Assembly (NCBI RefSeq): GCF_014645135.1
Contig: NZ_BMLH01000001.1
Location: 949,600 to 1,013,599 of the forward strand
From: Rheinheimera tangshanensis
Lineage (GTDB): Bacteria > Pseudomonadota > Gammaproteobacteria > Enterobacterales > Alteromonadaceae
Length of the DNA: 64,000 nucleotides
Direction: 5' to 3'
Of the stretch, positions 1 to 8,592 are shown one piece after another. Each line of letters opens with the position of its first letter. Within the stretch, counting starts at the first letter, position 1. The notes under the pieces are model-generated. The model was not told the origin of the DNA. It saw only the letters and a list, made by a program, of their open reading frames with translations, and made no database searches. A program made the position numbers and the translations under genes.

Positions 1-210
1 CAGTCTGGACCTATGATCGCGCCTGTGTACAAAGATGCCAAGATCAGTGCTTATGAAAAAGAGGAAAAGCGTTTCCTGATTTTACTGAAAGATCAGCCAA
101 AGAAACGCCAGGACAGGCGTCGTCGTGACGACTATCCACCTGCGCCTCAGACCACTCCTGAGGAAGAGCAGCGTGTGGATGACGAAGGACATTTAGATAT
201 TTTTATCTAG
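1..210 (+). CDS. C-terminal part of an unrecognised protein
   Basis: The frame is open from the first base of the window, so only the last 69 residues are visible and the start lies upstream. The tail is highly charged, with an Arg-rich block (RRRR), a proline stretch (YPPAPQ) and an acidic end finishing DIFI. No domain is recognised. It lies on the same strand as yoaA, about 90 bases upstream of that gene's start. The biased, probably disordered tail gives no functional clue; it could be the end of a longer conserved protein. That it is coding rests on the open frame and codon pattern only. Confidence 0.5.
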   Translation, partial: QSGPMIAPVYKDAKISAYEKEEKRFLILLKDQPKKRQDRRRRDDYPPAPQTTPEEEQRVDDEGHLDIFI

Positions 211-299
211 CCAAGGCATAATAGCGCAAATTCTTGCCGGGCCTTGTTTATGTTGTTGTCTGTTCTTCTCCCCATCAACTCTGTGTTCTTTTACTGCTT

Positions 300-2219
300 A
301 TGTTAAAAAAAGTGCAGCAGGCTTTTGCCGAACAAGGAGCTTTATCTAAAGCTATCGAAGGTTTTAAAGCCCGTGAGCCACAAAAGCTGATGGCGGCTTC
401 TGTGACCAAATCCATTGAAAACGGCAACGCGTTATTAGTGGAAGCGGGCACAGGTACTGGCAAGACTTACGCTTATTTAGTACCTGCTTTGTTATCCGGC
501 AAAAAAGTGATTTTATCCACTGGTACCAAGAACCTGCAGGAGCAGCTGTATTTCCGCGATTTACCTACAGTATTAAAAGCTCTGGCTTTGCCGGTCGATA
601 CTTCTTTATTAAAAGGCCGTTCCAACTATTTATGTTTATTCCGTTTAGATCAGCATTACCAGCATGTGCCAACCGCAGATGCGGCTGTGATCAATGATTT
701 AAGCCTGATCAAAAAGTGGTCCAACGAAACTCAAAGCGGCGATATAGGCGAGCTGACTTATATAGCCGAAGACTCCAAGGCTTTGCCACTTGTCACCAGT
801 ACAGCAGACAACTGCCTGGGTAAAGACTGCCCATCCTATGAAGACTGCTATTTGCTGCGTGCCCGCAAAAAGGCGATGCAGGCTGATTTAGTGGTGGTGA
901 ATCACCATTTGTTTTTTGCCGATATGGCGCTGAAAGACACGGGTTTTGGTGAGTTGTTACCGAATATGGATGTGGTGATCTTTGATGAAGCCCACCAAAT
1001 TCCGGATATCGCCAGTGAGTATTTTGGCGAAACCTTATCCAGCCGTACTTTGCTGGAGCTCTGTAAAGAGCTGGAGCTGATTTGTAAAACTGAATTACGT
1101 GATCATCCGCAATTGAGTAAAACAGCAGACAAGCTGGCAACTTTAGTGCGGGACTGGCGGTTACTTTGGTCGGATGAACCTGAACGCGGCAACTGGCGTG
1201 ACAGCAGTAAAAGACCTGATGTGCAAGTGGCGCTGACCCGTGTCTCTGAAGCCATGGGTATGTTGTATCAGGTGCTTAAAGGCAGCTTGGGTCGCAACGA
1301 AGTGGTGGATCACTGTTTTGAGCGGCTGGCTTTGGCTAAAACTCAGCTGGAAAAACTACAGGATGTCAGCAAAACTGGTGTGAGTTTTTGGTATGAAACC
1401 ACCAGACAGCATATCAGCTTGCATTTAACGCCTTTAAGCATTGCCGATAAATTCCGCGAGCTGGTGTTTGCCGAAAAACGCAGCTGGATTTTTACTTCAG
1501 CAACCTTGTCGGTGGATCAGGGGTTTGCCCACTATATTGAACAAATGGGCTTGCAGCAGGCAGATACTCTGCTACTCGACAGCCCTTTTGATTACGAACA
1601 ACAAGCCATGTTGCTGGTGCCGCGTTATTTACCTGAACCCAATGATGCCCGTATGGGCAAAGCGCTGCTAAAATTGGCGGTGCCTTTAATTGAAGCCAAT
1701 CAGGGCCGCTGCTTTTTCCTCTTTACCAGCCACAGAATGCTGCAGTGGATGGCCAACGAACTGCCACAGCATTTGTCTTTGCCTGTGCTGGTGCAAGGGA
1801 CAACCAGTAAACGCTTATTGCTGGAACAGTTTGTTGAAACCAAACATGCTGTGCTGCTTGGCACCGGCAGTTTCTGGGAAGGTGTGGATGTGCGCGGAGA
1901 CACCCTAAGCTGCGTTATTATCGACAAGCTGCCTTTTGCATCGCCTGATGATCCTTTATTACAAGCTCGTAATGAAGATTGTCAGATGAAGGGCCTCGAC
2001 CCATTTGCTTTAGTGCAATTGCCACAAGCAGTGATCACCTTAAAGCAGGGCGTTGGGCGTTTAATCCGTGACGTGTCAGACCGTGGTGTGCTGGTGATTT
2101 GTGATAACAGATTAGTGACCCGGCCTTATGGTTCAGTATTTTTAAAAAGCCTACCGCCAATGCGCCGTAGCCGGGATCTGGGCGCTGCGATAAAGTTTTT
2201 AGAAGATTTACCCAAATAA
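300..2219 (+). CDS. yoaA: ATP-dependent DNA helicase YoaA (DinG/XPD family)
   Basis: Superfamily 2 iron-sulfur helicase of the DinG/XPD type. In E. coli YoaA works with the polymerase clamp-loader subunit HolC in tolerance of replication damage (family knowledge). Visible motifs: Walker A GTGTGKT at about residues 50-56, a cysteine cluster around residues 165-185 (CLGKDC, then EDC) consistent with the 4Fe-4S site, and the DEAH box (FDEAHQ) near residue 228. The C-terminal motif VI region reads QGVGRLIR. An upstream TTG at 234 would add 22 hydrophobic residues not expected in this family, so ATG at 300 is chosen; it gives 639 aa, close to the E. coli length. It is followed by tsaB, the same pairing as in E. 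coli. Confidence 0.93.
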   Translation: MLKKVQQAFAEQGALSKAIEGFKAREPQKLMAASVTKSIENGNALLVEAGTGTGKTYAYLVPALLSGKKVILSTGTKNLQEQLYFRDLPTVLKALALPVDTSLLKGRSNYLCLFRLDQHYQHVPTADAAVINDLSLIKKWSNETQSGDIGELTYIAEDSKALPLVTSTADNCLGKDCPSYEDCYLLRARKKAMQADLVVVNHHLFFADMALKDTGFGELLPNMDVVIFDEAHQIPDIASEYFGETLSSRTLLELCKELELICKTELRDHPQLSKTADKLATLVRDWRLLWSDEPERGNWRDSSKRPDVQVALTRVSEAMGMLYQVLKGSLGRNEVVDHCFERLALAKTQLEKLQDVSKTGVSFWYETTRQHISLHLTPLSIADKFRELVFAEKRSWIFTSATLSVDQGFAHYIEQMGLQQADTLLLDSPFDYEQQAMLLVPRYLPEPNDARMGKALLKLAVPLIEANQGRCFFLFTSHRMLQWMANELPQHLSLPVLVQGTTSKRLLLEQFVETKHAVLLGTGSFWEGVDVRGDTLSCVIIDKLPFASPDDPLLQARNEDCQMKGLDPFALVQLPQAVITLKQGVGRLIRDVSDRGVLVICDNRLVTRPYGSVFLKSLPPMRRSRDLGAAIKFLEDLPK

Positions 2220-2246
2220 AATGAATTGTAGAAAAGGAGCCACCTG

Positions 2247-2969
2247 TTGAAATTACTGGCATTAGATACCTCAACCGAAGCTTGTTCAGTGGCTTTAACT
2301 GTTGATGGCAAAATTTGGACTTTGGATGAAGTTTGTCCGCAGCAACACAGTAAACGTATTTTGCCTATGGTGCAGCAGTTGTTGTCTGAAGCGGGCTTAA
2401 CCCTGCAACAACTGGATGGTCTGGTGTTTGGCAAAGGCCCTGGTAGTTTTACCGGTGTGCGTATTGGTGTGGGTGTATGTCAGGGTTTGGCTTTTGGCGC
2501 TGAAATTCCGGTTTATGGTGTATCAACCCTGGCTGCTATGGCACAAGCTGCATACAGACTGCATCAGGCTCATCAGGTGGTGGCTGCTATAGATGCACGC
2601 ATGAATGAAGTTTATCTGGCCAGTTTTCAGTTAGATGAGCTGGGGCTGATGCAAGCGTTAAGCACTGAAGTCGCGGCTAAACCAATTGATTTATCTGGTC
2701 CTGTGTTAAAAGGTCATATTTGTGCTGTGGGAACTGGCTGGAAAACTTATGCGCAGCAACTGGAAGACTGGCATAAAACTGGCAACAGCGGATCCGAGGA
2801 TCTGGCGCAAGTTCATCATAGCCCTGTGATTCTGTATCCTTCAGCGCAGGATATGTTGAGTCTGGCGGCAACTCCGTTCCGGCAGGGGCAGTTTATTGCC
2901 GCCGAACTGGCAGAACCGACTTATGTGAGGGACGAAGTGACCTGGCAAAAGCTCCCTAACAGATCATAA
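2247..2969 (+). CDS. tsaB: tRNA t6A37 threonylcarbamoyl transferase subunit TsaB
   Basis: TsaB (YeaZ) is the scaffold subunit of the TsaBDE complex that forms N6-threonylcarbamoyladenosine at position 37 of ANN-decoding tRNAs in the cytoplasm. The N terminus LALDTSTEACSVAL is the ASKHA-fold phosphate-1 motif, and GKGPGSFTGVRIG (around residues 60-75) is the family signature. Length 240 aa is normal. The start is TTG at 2247, supported by a strong AAGGAG at 2234-2239 with about 7 bases spacing and by the conserved N terminus. It lies 27 bases after yoaA, so the two are probably co-transcribed. Confidence 0.93.
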   Translation: MKLLALDTSTEACSVALTVDGKIWTLDEVCPQQHSKRILPMVQQLLSEAGLTLQQLDGLVFGKGPGSFTGVRIGVGVCQGLAFGAEIPVYGVSTLAAMAQAAYRLHQAHQVVAAIDARMNEVYLASFQLDELGLMQALSTEVAAKPIDLSGPVLKGHICAVGTGWKTYAQQLEDWHKTGNSGSEDLAQVHHSPVILYPSAQDMLSLAATPFRQGQFIAAELAEPTYVRDEVTWQKLPNRS

Positions 2970-3035
2970 AAGTGACTTGGCGAATTTTTTTGCTAAGTTA
3001 TACTGGCAGCAAATAAAGGCGAACTTTGAGCAGTT

Positions 3036-3341
3036 ATGACAATAGCCGTCAGTCGTGATGTACCCAAAAGCCCCAGTGTCGGGCTGGTATTTCAGGGCAA
3101 TAAAACTAAAGCCGTTGAGGCTGAACAGCAAAGTAAAACCATACTGGTACCTTCAGGTTCCGGTGTGCGTGCTGATGCTCAGGTTTTGTCTATGCTGGAT
3201 CAGCAGGAAGCCCAAAAACGTACCACCTACGATCAACCCAAGCAGCGTAACCAGCAGGCCTTAAACGCTTACGAAATGCTGGCTAATCAGGAAAAACGCG
3301 ACAAAATACAACAGATGTTTAGTCTGGATTTATACGCTTAG
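3036..3341 (+). CDS. Small conserved-type hypothetical protein, probably disordered
   Basis: A 101-residue soluble, Gln/Lys-rich protein with no signal peptide, membrane segment or recognised domain. The N-terminal half (SPSVGLVFQG) looks unstructured; the C-terminal half (about residues 60-100) is likely helical and ends with KIQQMFSLDLYA. It sits alone between tsaB and an SDR gene, with 66 bases upstream and 84 downstream. The ribosome binding site is weak. The amino-acid composition is similar to its neighbours, which supports it being a real gene. Function is unknown and none is proposed. Confidence 0.6.
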   Translation: MTIAVSRDVPKSPSVGLVFQGNKTKAVEAEQQSKTILVPSGSGVRADAQVLSMLDQQEAQKRTTYDQPKQRNQQALNAYEMLANQEKRDKIQQMFSLDLYA

Positions 3342-3425
3342 GTCGCCTCAAGCAACGCTGTTTTTTAAAGCTGGGATCCACCTGACGAGAATACACGTAT
3401 AAACCGTACTATTAGTTTTGAGTGT

Positions 3426-4175
3426 ATGTTTATGTCCCGTTACTGTTTAATCACTGGTGCAAGTTCAGGTTTAGGTCGTGAGCTTGCCATTCAATACGCC
3501 GAACAAGGCTGGCAAGTGATCGCCGTTGCACGTTCCGTCAACGCGCTGAATGAACTACACAACCAATACAAAAACATCCATGCTTTTCCTTTGGATTTGA
3601 CCAATACAGAACTATTCTCTGCCGCTGTCGTGCAGTTGAGTCAACAGATCCCTGCGTTGGATCTGGTTATTCTCAATGCTGGCAGCTGTGATTATGTCGA
3701 TGTGACCCAGCTGCCTTTGGATATTTTTGACCGCACTATGGCGCTGAACTTTCAAGCTCAGGTTGCTGCAGTGAAATTGTTATTACCTCTGCTACAAAAA
3801 TCAGCAGACGCAACCCTGGCTATCGTCAGCAGTCTGGCTCACTTGTTCCCTTTTACCAAAGCTCAGGCTTATGGTGCCAGCAAAGCCGCTTTAAGTTATT
3901 TCGCCGACAGCTTGCGAGTTGATTTGACAGGCAGTGGTGTAGGTGTTTGTTTGATTGAACCCGGTTTTGTCGACACTCCTTTGACTCAGAAAAATGATTT
4001 TAAGATGCCTTTTTTGCTACAGGTCGAAGATGCAGCAGGGCGGATCCGTCGCGGACTTGATGCACAGCAACAAAGGATACGTTTTCCAAAACGTTTGGTG
4101 TGGAGCCTGCATCTGCTGAATTGTTTGCCCTATTCGTTGCGTTGCAAAGTCGCTGCCGGGATGCGTCAGTCATGA
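3426..4175 (+). CDS. SDR-family NAD(P)-dependent oxidoreductase
   Basis: Short-chain dehydrogenase of the classical type. The cofactor motif TGASSGLG is at about residues 10-17, NAG is in LNAGSCD near residue 87, the catalytic serine is in IVSSLAH, and YGASKAAL gives the Tyr-x-x-x-Lys pair near residue 153. Length 249 aa is normal. Start at ATG 3426 or, two codons later, ATG 3432. Its stop overlaps the start of the next gene by ATGA, and a third gene overlaps that one, so the three form a translationally coupled operon. In Shewanella and Vibrio relatives SDR, DUF2878 and chalcone-isomerase-like genes accompany a cyclopropane-fatty-acid-synthase-like cluster. Substrate unknown. Confidence 0.85.
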   Translation: MFMSRYCLITGASSGLGRELAIQYAEQGWQVIAVARSVNALNELHNQYKNIHAFPLDLTNTELFSAAVVQLSQQIPALDLVILNAGSCDYVDVTQLPLDIFDRTMALNFQAQVAAVKLLLPLLQKSADATLAIVSSLAHLFPFTKAQAYGASKAALSYFADSLRVDLTGSGVGVCLIEPGFVDTPLTQKNDFKMPFLLQVEDAAGRIRRGLDAQQQRIRFPKRLVWSLHLLNCLPYSLRCKVAAGMRQS

Positions 4176-4651
4176 CTAAGATGAATTGGCCCGTACTGAT
4201 TGGCTTCAAACTGAGCTGGTTTGCCCTTGTCTTGTTGCAAAATATGCTGCTTATTCCGGTATTACTTTTTGTATTCTGGGCCTTGTGGCGTTGTAACAGG
4301 GCTGAACGTTTGGCGTGGTTGGCTCTGGCTGCGGTGGGCATAGCTCTGGATTCGGTGTTGCAATACAACGGTGTATTAAGTTTCACTTCTTCTGAGTGGC
4401 TCCCCTTGTGGATGCTGGCATTGTGGTTGGTGTTCAGTTTAGTGGTGGTGCAGGTATTTTCAGCGTATCTACAAAATTACTGGCTGGCGGCACTTATTGC
4501 GGCTGTGTCTGGTCCAATGGCATATCTGGGCGGCGCAGCATTAAGTGGTCAGATGCAGGTGAGCAACACCACAGAAGCTTATATAGCATTAGCTTTATGT
4601 TGGGGCTGCTTTGGTGTGTTAGCAGGATGGAGCAGACGATTTTATGCGTAA
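4172..4651 (+). CDS. DUF2878 family inner-membrane protein
   Basis: A 159-residue polytopic membrane protein with about five hydrophobic segments (around residues 10-45, 50-60, 75-95, 100-125 and 135-150). It matches the DUF2878 family in size, topology and context. The start at 4172 overlaps the preceding stop (ATGA); a longer frame upstream is only the read-through of the SDR gene region and is not used. The stop overlaps the next gene by 8 bases. The family is of unknown biochemical function and is often encoded with cyclopropane-fatty-acid-synthase-like genes, suggesting a role in membrane lipid modification (inference). Confidence 0.75.
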   Translation: MTKMNWPVLIGFKLSWFALVLLQNMLLIPVLLFVFWALWRCNRAERLAWLALAAVGIALDSVLQYNGVLSFTSSEWLPLWMLALWLVFSLVVVQVFSAYLQNYWLAALIAAVSGPMAYLGGAALSGQMQVSNTTEAYIALALCWGCFGVLAGWSRRFYA

Positions 4652-5147
4652 CATTTTAGTGATCTTAGCTTTTGCCTGGAGCTTTAGTTCCCAGGCTATG
4701 CCAGATAATATCAAGCTCGTTGGGCAAGGCCAGTTTAGTTATTTATTCTGGGACTTGTATCAGGCTCAACTGTACACCGCAGATGGTCAATGGAGTAACT
4801 ACCAGCAAAGTGCACCGCTGGTGTTGAAGCTCACTTATCAGCGTGATATCAGTAAAGCTGATTTTATTGAAGCGACAGTGGATCAATGGAAACATCTGCA
4901 GGGTAAGGTGTCTACTCAGCATCAGGAGTGGGCCAAACAATTGGATCAGCTTTGGACAGATGTCAAAAAAGGCGACCAGTTGAGTTGTGTTTTATTAGCT
5001 GATGGTACAGTGCAGTTTTACTTCAATGATAAGCTACTTGGCGATGTAACAGACCCTGCTTTCGGTCCGGCATTTTTAGATATCTGGCTGTCGGAGAAAA
5101 CATCTGCGCCAAAGCTGAGAAAACAATTGCTTAAAACTTCAGCATAA
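4644..5147 (+). CDS. Chalcone isomerase-like exported protein
   Basis: A 167-residue protein with an N-terminal signal peptide (MRNILVILAFAWSFSSQA, cleavage probably after SQA). The mature part (VGQGQFSYLFWDLYQAQLYT, then LKLTYQRDISK and a terminal LLGDVTDPAFGPAFLDIWL) matches the bacterial chalcone-isomerase-like family (Chalcone_3), periplasmic proteins that are not known to act on flavonoids. It overlaps the DUF2878 gene by 8 bases and ends the three-gene operon. In related bacteria the same gene closes the cyclopropane-fatty-acid-type operon. The exact role is unknown. Confidence 0.8.
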   Translation: MRNILVILAFAWSFSSQAMPDNIKLVGQGQFSYLFWDLYQAQLYTADGQWSNYQQSAPLVLKLTYQRDISKADFIEATVDQWKHLQGKVSTQHQEWAKQLDQLWTDVKKGDQLSCVLLADGTVQFYFNDKLLGDVTDPAFGPAFLDIWLSEKTSAPKLRKQLLKTSA

Positions 5148-5676
5148 AAAGTGAGGCGCGACTTGGGGTGATGCTGGCTTTCTGTACTGCATCCAAACAA
5201 AATCTGCGCTTCCTGTTCCTTCTGACTGTATTTCTAATTTAGTTTGTCGTGTTTTTCATCTCATTTACTTTCAATTTTGTTACAAAACAAAAGCGGCTCC
5301 GCATTTGTTTATTTATTCATCTTTCCTCAAAAGGCCGTAAATAAGGCTGATTTCATTATTTTTGTTAATAAACAGCTAGATAGCTCGATTGCGCCGTTTT
5401 TGGTTGTTTAATTCTAGTACAGCTATGTTGTTTATTTTGTGTTCGCTTTCATATGTTGTTGATTCTTATCATTAATTTAACACCTGTGTTATTTGCGGCA
5501 GATGCCAATTAACGTGACTATTTAAGCCTCAAAAGCGGTTGACCCCGACAAAAAATTACCTTTATTATCCGCCGCCGTTTTGGGTTGTCCCAATGCAGGC
5601 GTGTTGTAACTTCAATCGGCGCCCATGTCGATTGCCGTAAAAATAAAGCCACTACTCGGTGGTCCAGGGAGACAAA
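5148..5676. other. Long AT-rich intergenic region upstream of the TonB receptor
   Basis: 529 bases without a convincing gene. The region is AT-rich and contains a small inverted repeat (CAATCG at 5613-5618 with CGATTG at 5629-5634) in the likely leader of the receptor gene. No riboswitch, Fur box or strong promoter was recognised by eye. It ends with AGGGAG at 5666-5671, the ribosome binding site of the receptor. Confidence 0.5.
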
Positions 5677-8490
5677 ATGTTTGTAAGTAGTAAGTTGTCA
5701 AAAGCTGTAAGTTTGGCTGTTGCTTTTGGCGCTGTATCAGGCGTCACTTTTTCTGGTTCAGTACATGCTCAGGAAACTGATAATGTTGAACGTATTCAGG
5801 TTACTGGTTCAAGTATCAAACGTACTGACATTGAAGGTGCTTTGCCGGTTCAGGTTCTTGACCGTGCTGCTATCGACCGTTCAGGTCTGGCAACTGCTGG
5901 TGACTTAATCCAGTCTATTCCTTCTATGCAGGGTTTCACTACTGATGGTGATTCTGTAGGTGGCGGCGGTGGTGGTATTAAAACTGCTTCTTTACGTGGT
6001 TTAGGTTCTGACTACACTCTGGTTCTGATCAACGGTCGCCGTATGGCACCACGTGGCTCAGGTTCTACCATTGACCTGAACTCTATCCCATTAGCAGCTA
6101 TTGAGCGTGTTGAAGTACTGACGGACGGCGCATCTGCTTTGTACGGTTCTGACGCTATCGCTGGTGTAGTTAACTTCATCACTAAGGATGACGCCCAGGG
6201 TGTGAACCTTTCTGCTCGTTACAACAAGCCACAAGAGAAGAATGGTACCAGCGATAACTTCTCTATCACTGGCGGTTTAGGCGATTTTGATGCAGATGGT
6301 TACAACGTGCTGGTGTCTTACAGCCGTGATTCACAGGAACAGTTAAAAGCGACTGACCGTGAGTTTTCCAAGACAGGTATTATCCCGTTCAATTTAAATA
6401 ACAAACAATATTACTACGTTGCAGGCTCGCCAAATGCCATCCCTGCTAACGCTCGTTATGTATACACTGGCGCTGATGGTAAACCGGTTAACTCAGCTGT
6501 ATTTAACCCTTACGCGAACCAAAATGGTGGCTGTGCTACTGATAACTTTGAAGCTTCAGGCTTATGTCAGTTTGACTACACTACGACAGTAGAAATTCTG
6601 CCAGAAAGTGAGCGTGATTCTTTAATGCTGGGCGCGGACGTTGCGCTGACTGATGACGTGAAGCTTTTTGCTGATGTAATGTACTCTGATTTCTCTCAGA
6701 CTACCCGTATCGCTCCTAACGCAACAGGTTTCTTCCCATTAGCTGCAGATTCTGCCTTAGCACAGCAATACGTGATGCCTTATGTTGATCCTGCTCACCT
6801 GGGTTCAGTTACGTCTGTACAGGCACAATGGCGTGCATTACCTCTGGGTGGCCGTGCTACAGAGTGGAACACTAAATCAACGCATATCGTGACTGGTGTT
6901 GAAGGTGTGTTTGACACTATCGACTACTCAGCTGCTTTCACTTACTCAAAGAACGATACTGACGAAAACATTGCTGGTGGTTACCCGATCTTTGATAAAT
7001 TCATGACAGCTGTAAGTTCTGGCTTAGTCAACGTCTTTGATACTCCGGATAAAATCAGTGCTGAAGGTCTGCAGGCTCTGCAAGATTCTCAGTACTATGG
7101 CAACTGGAGCAACGATACCACTGAAGTAAAAGGCGTTGATATCAAAGCCTCTACTCCAGTGTATGAATTGCCTGCCGGTGATGTTTATATTGGTACAGGT
7201 GTTGAATTCCGTAACACTCACTATGTCAGCTCATTGTCTGATGCAAACAAACAGGATCTGCTGTTAGGTGCAAACATCGGTTCAGAGTATGACTTAAGCC
7301 GTGACAACTACGGTGGTTTTGTTGAAGTGATAGTTCCGGCTCTTGAGAATCTGGAACTGACTGGTGCTGTGCGTTATGACAACATTGGTGAAGTGACCTC
7401 TGACTTCGTGTACAGCGAAGATGGTATCGCAGGTCCAGGCAGCTACAAAGTCAACGATTCAATGAACGACACGACTTATAAGTTGGCATTACGTTACAAC
7501 GTGACTGATGATTTATTAGTACGTGCGTCAACAGGTACTGGTTTCAAAGCACCTTCTATGTTGGATTTAGGCCAGCCTAAAGTTGAATTCGGTGTGACAA
7601 GCAGCCCGTACTCTTGCCCATTTGCTGGTACTTCAGACCCGCTGGCTGCAGTATGTAGCCCGTCTCCACAACAGTTTGAAGCTTTCAGTCAGGGTAACCC
7701 GAACTTAAAACCAGAAGAGTCTGAACAGTACACTTTAGGTTTTGTTTATGCGCCTGATAACAACTTCAGCTTCAGCATGGATTACTGGAACATTGAGCTG
7801 ACCAACCTGGTGACTTCTGTGACTGAGTCTCAGATCGTCAACAACCCGGGACGTTACCGTGATCTGTTCACTACCAAGACCAACAAGGCAACAGGTCAGG
7901 AAGAACTGGCTATCATTTTCGCCAGCGTCAACGTAGGTCAGTCTATCAACAAAGGTATTGACTGGGACTTAACTGTAGGTAATGACTTATCTTTTGGTCG
8001 TTTAACTACGACGCTTGCTGGTACTTATGTATTAGATAGCAAATATACCCGTCCTGGTACTACGGATGACTGGATCAGCAGCTTAGGTCGTTTTGGTGAT
8101 GACAATGAAGTTGTATTCAGAACTTTAGCTAAGTTCAGCAACACCTTAACGCACGGTGATTTCACTCACAGTGCAATCCTGAACTACCGCAGTGGTTATG
8201 AAGATCAGGCTCAATATGCCGCTTCACGCACAGTGCGTTTAGGTTCAGTAACAGGAGCCGGTGCAGACGTTCAACTGAGCGTGCCGTCTTACGCTACTAT
8301 TAACTACCAGACCAAGTACCAGGCGATGGAAGCTCTGGGCGTAACTTTTGGTATTAATAACTTAGCTGACCGTGCTCCTCCGCTGTCATTACGTACTGGC
8401 GGTGCTGGTCACCAGGTTGGTTTCGACCCACGTTACACTGACGTATACGGTCGTACTTTCTACTTAGGCCTGGACTACAAGTTCATGTAA
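5677..8490 (+). CDS. TonB-dependent outer-membrane receptor
   Basis: A 937-residue outer-membrane active transporter, energised by TonB-ExbB-ExbD. The signal peptide spans about residues 1-31 (ends SVHAQE), followed by a TonB-box-like segment (VERIQVTGSSIKR), the plug domain (about residues 50-170, with LRGLGSDYTLVLINGRR and SDAIAGVVNFIT) and a long beta-barrel ending YLGLDYKFM. Start at ATG 5677 is preferred over the upstream GTG 5659 because AGGGAG at 5666-5671 is correctly spaced and a normal signal peptide results. The type resembles the large Alteromonadales receptors for oligosaccharides or peptides, but the substrate cannot be told. It has its own long leader and ends at a bidirectional terminator shared with the phosphatase. 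Confidence 0.92.
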   Translation: MFVSSKLSKAVSLAVAFGAVSGVTFSGSVHAQETDNVERIQVTGSSIKRTDIEGALPVQVLDRAAIDRSGLATAGDLIQSIPSMQGFTTDGDSVGGGGGGIKTASLRGLGSDYTLVLINGRRMAPRGSGSTIDLNSIPLAAIERVEVLTDGASALYGSDAIAGVVNFITKDDAQGVNLSARYNKPQEKNGTSDNFSITGGLGDFDADGYNVLVSYSRDSQEQLKATDREFSKTGIIPFNLNNKQYYYVAGSPNAIPANARYVYTGADGKPVNSAVFNPYANQNGGCATDNFEASGLCQFDYTTTVEILPESERDSLMLGADVALTDDVKLFADVMYSDFSQTTRIAPNATGFFPLAADSALAQQYVMPYVDPAHLGSVTSVQAQWRALPLGGRATEWNTKSTHIVTGVEGVFDTIDYSAAFTYSKNDTDENIAGGYPIFDKFMTAVSSGLVNVFDTPDKISAEGLQALQDSQYYGNWSNDTTEVKGVDIKASTPVYELPAGDVYIGTGVEFRNTHYVSSLSDANKQDLLLGANIGSEYDLSRDNYGGFVEVIVPALENLELTGAVRYDNIGEVTSDFVYSEDGIAGPGSYKVNDSMNDTTYKLALRYNVTDDLLVRASTGTGFKAPSMLDLGQPKVEFGVTSSPYSCPFAGTSDPLAAVCSPSPQQFEAFSQGNPNLKPEESEQYTLGFVYAPDNNFSFSMDYWNIELTNLVTSVTESQIVNNPGRYRDLFTTKTNKATGQEELAIIFASVNVGQSINKGIDWDLTVGNDLSFGRLTTTLAGTYVLDSKYTRPGTTDDWISSLGRFGDDNEVVFRTLAKFSNTLTHGDFTHSAILNYRSGYEDQAQYAASRTVRLGSVTGAGADVQLSVPSYATINYQTKYQAMEALGVTFGINNLADRAPPLSLRTGGAGHQVGFDPRYTDVYGRTFYLGLDYKFM

Positions 8491-8546
8491 TCTGAAAAGC
8501 TAAGGGCGTTTCTGTACTAAGCAGAAGCTTCCCTTGAGCAAATAAA

Positions 8547-8578
8547 AAACCCCACTGCATGCAGTGGGGTTTGTTTTT
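8547..8578. terminator. Bidirectional rho-independent terminator
   Basis: A perfect 24-base palindromic stem AACCCCACTGCA/TGCAGTGGGGTT at 8549-8572, flanked by an A-run on the left and a T-run on the right. It lies between the convergent TonB receptor (+) and alkaline phosphatase (-) genes and can end transcription from both. Confidence 0.9.
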
Positions 8579-8592
8579 TCAATAACTAAATA

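Noticed and set aside
793..1140. 115-codon minus-strand frame inside yoaA
   Set aside because: Lies entirely within a conserved helicase gene on the other strand; similar antisense shadows in smc, gcvP and ligA were also left out.
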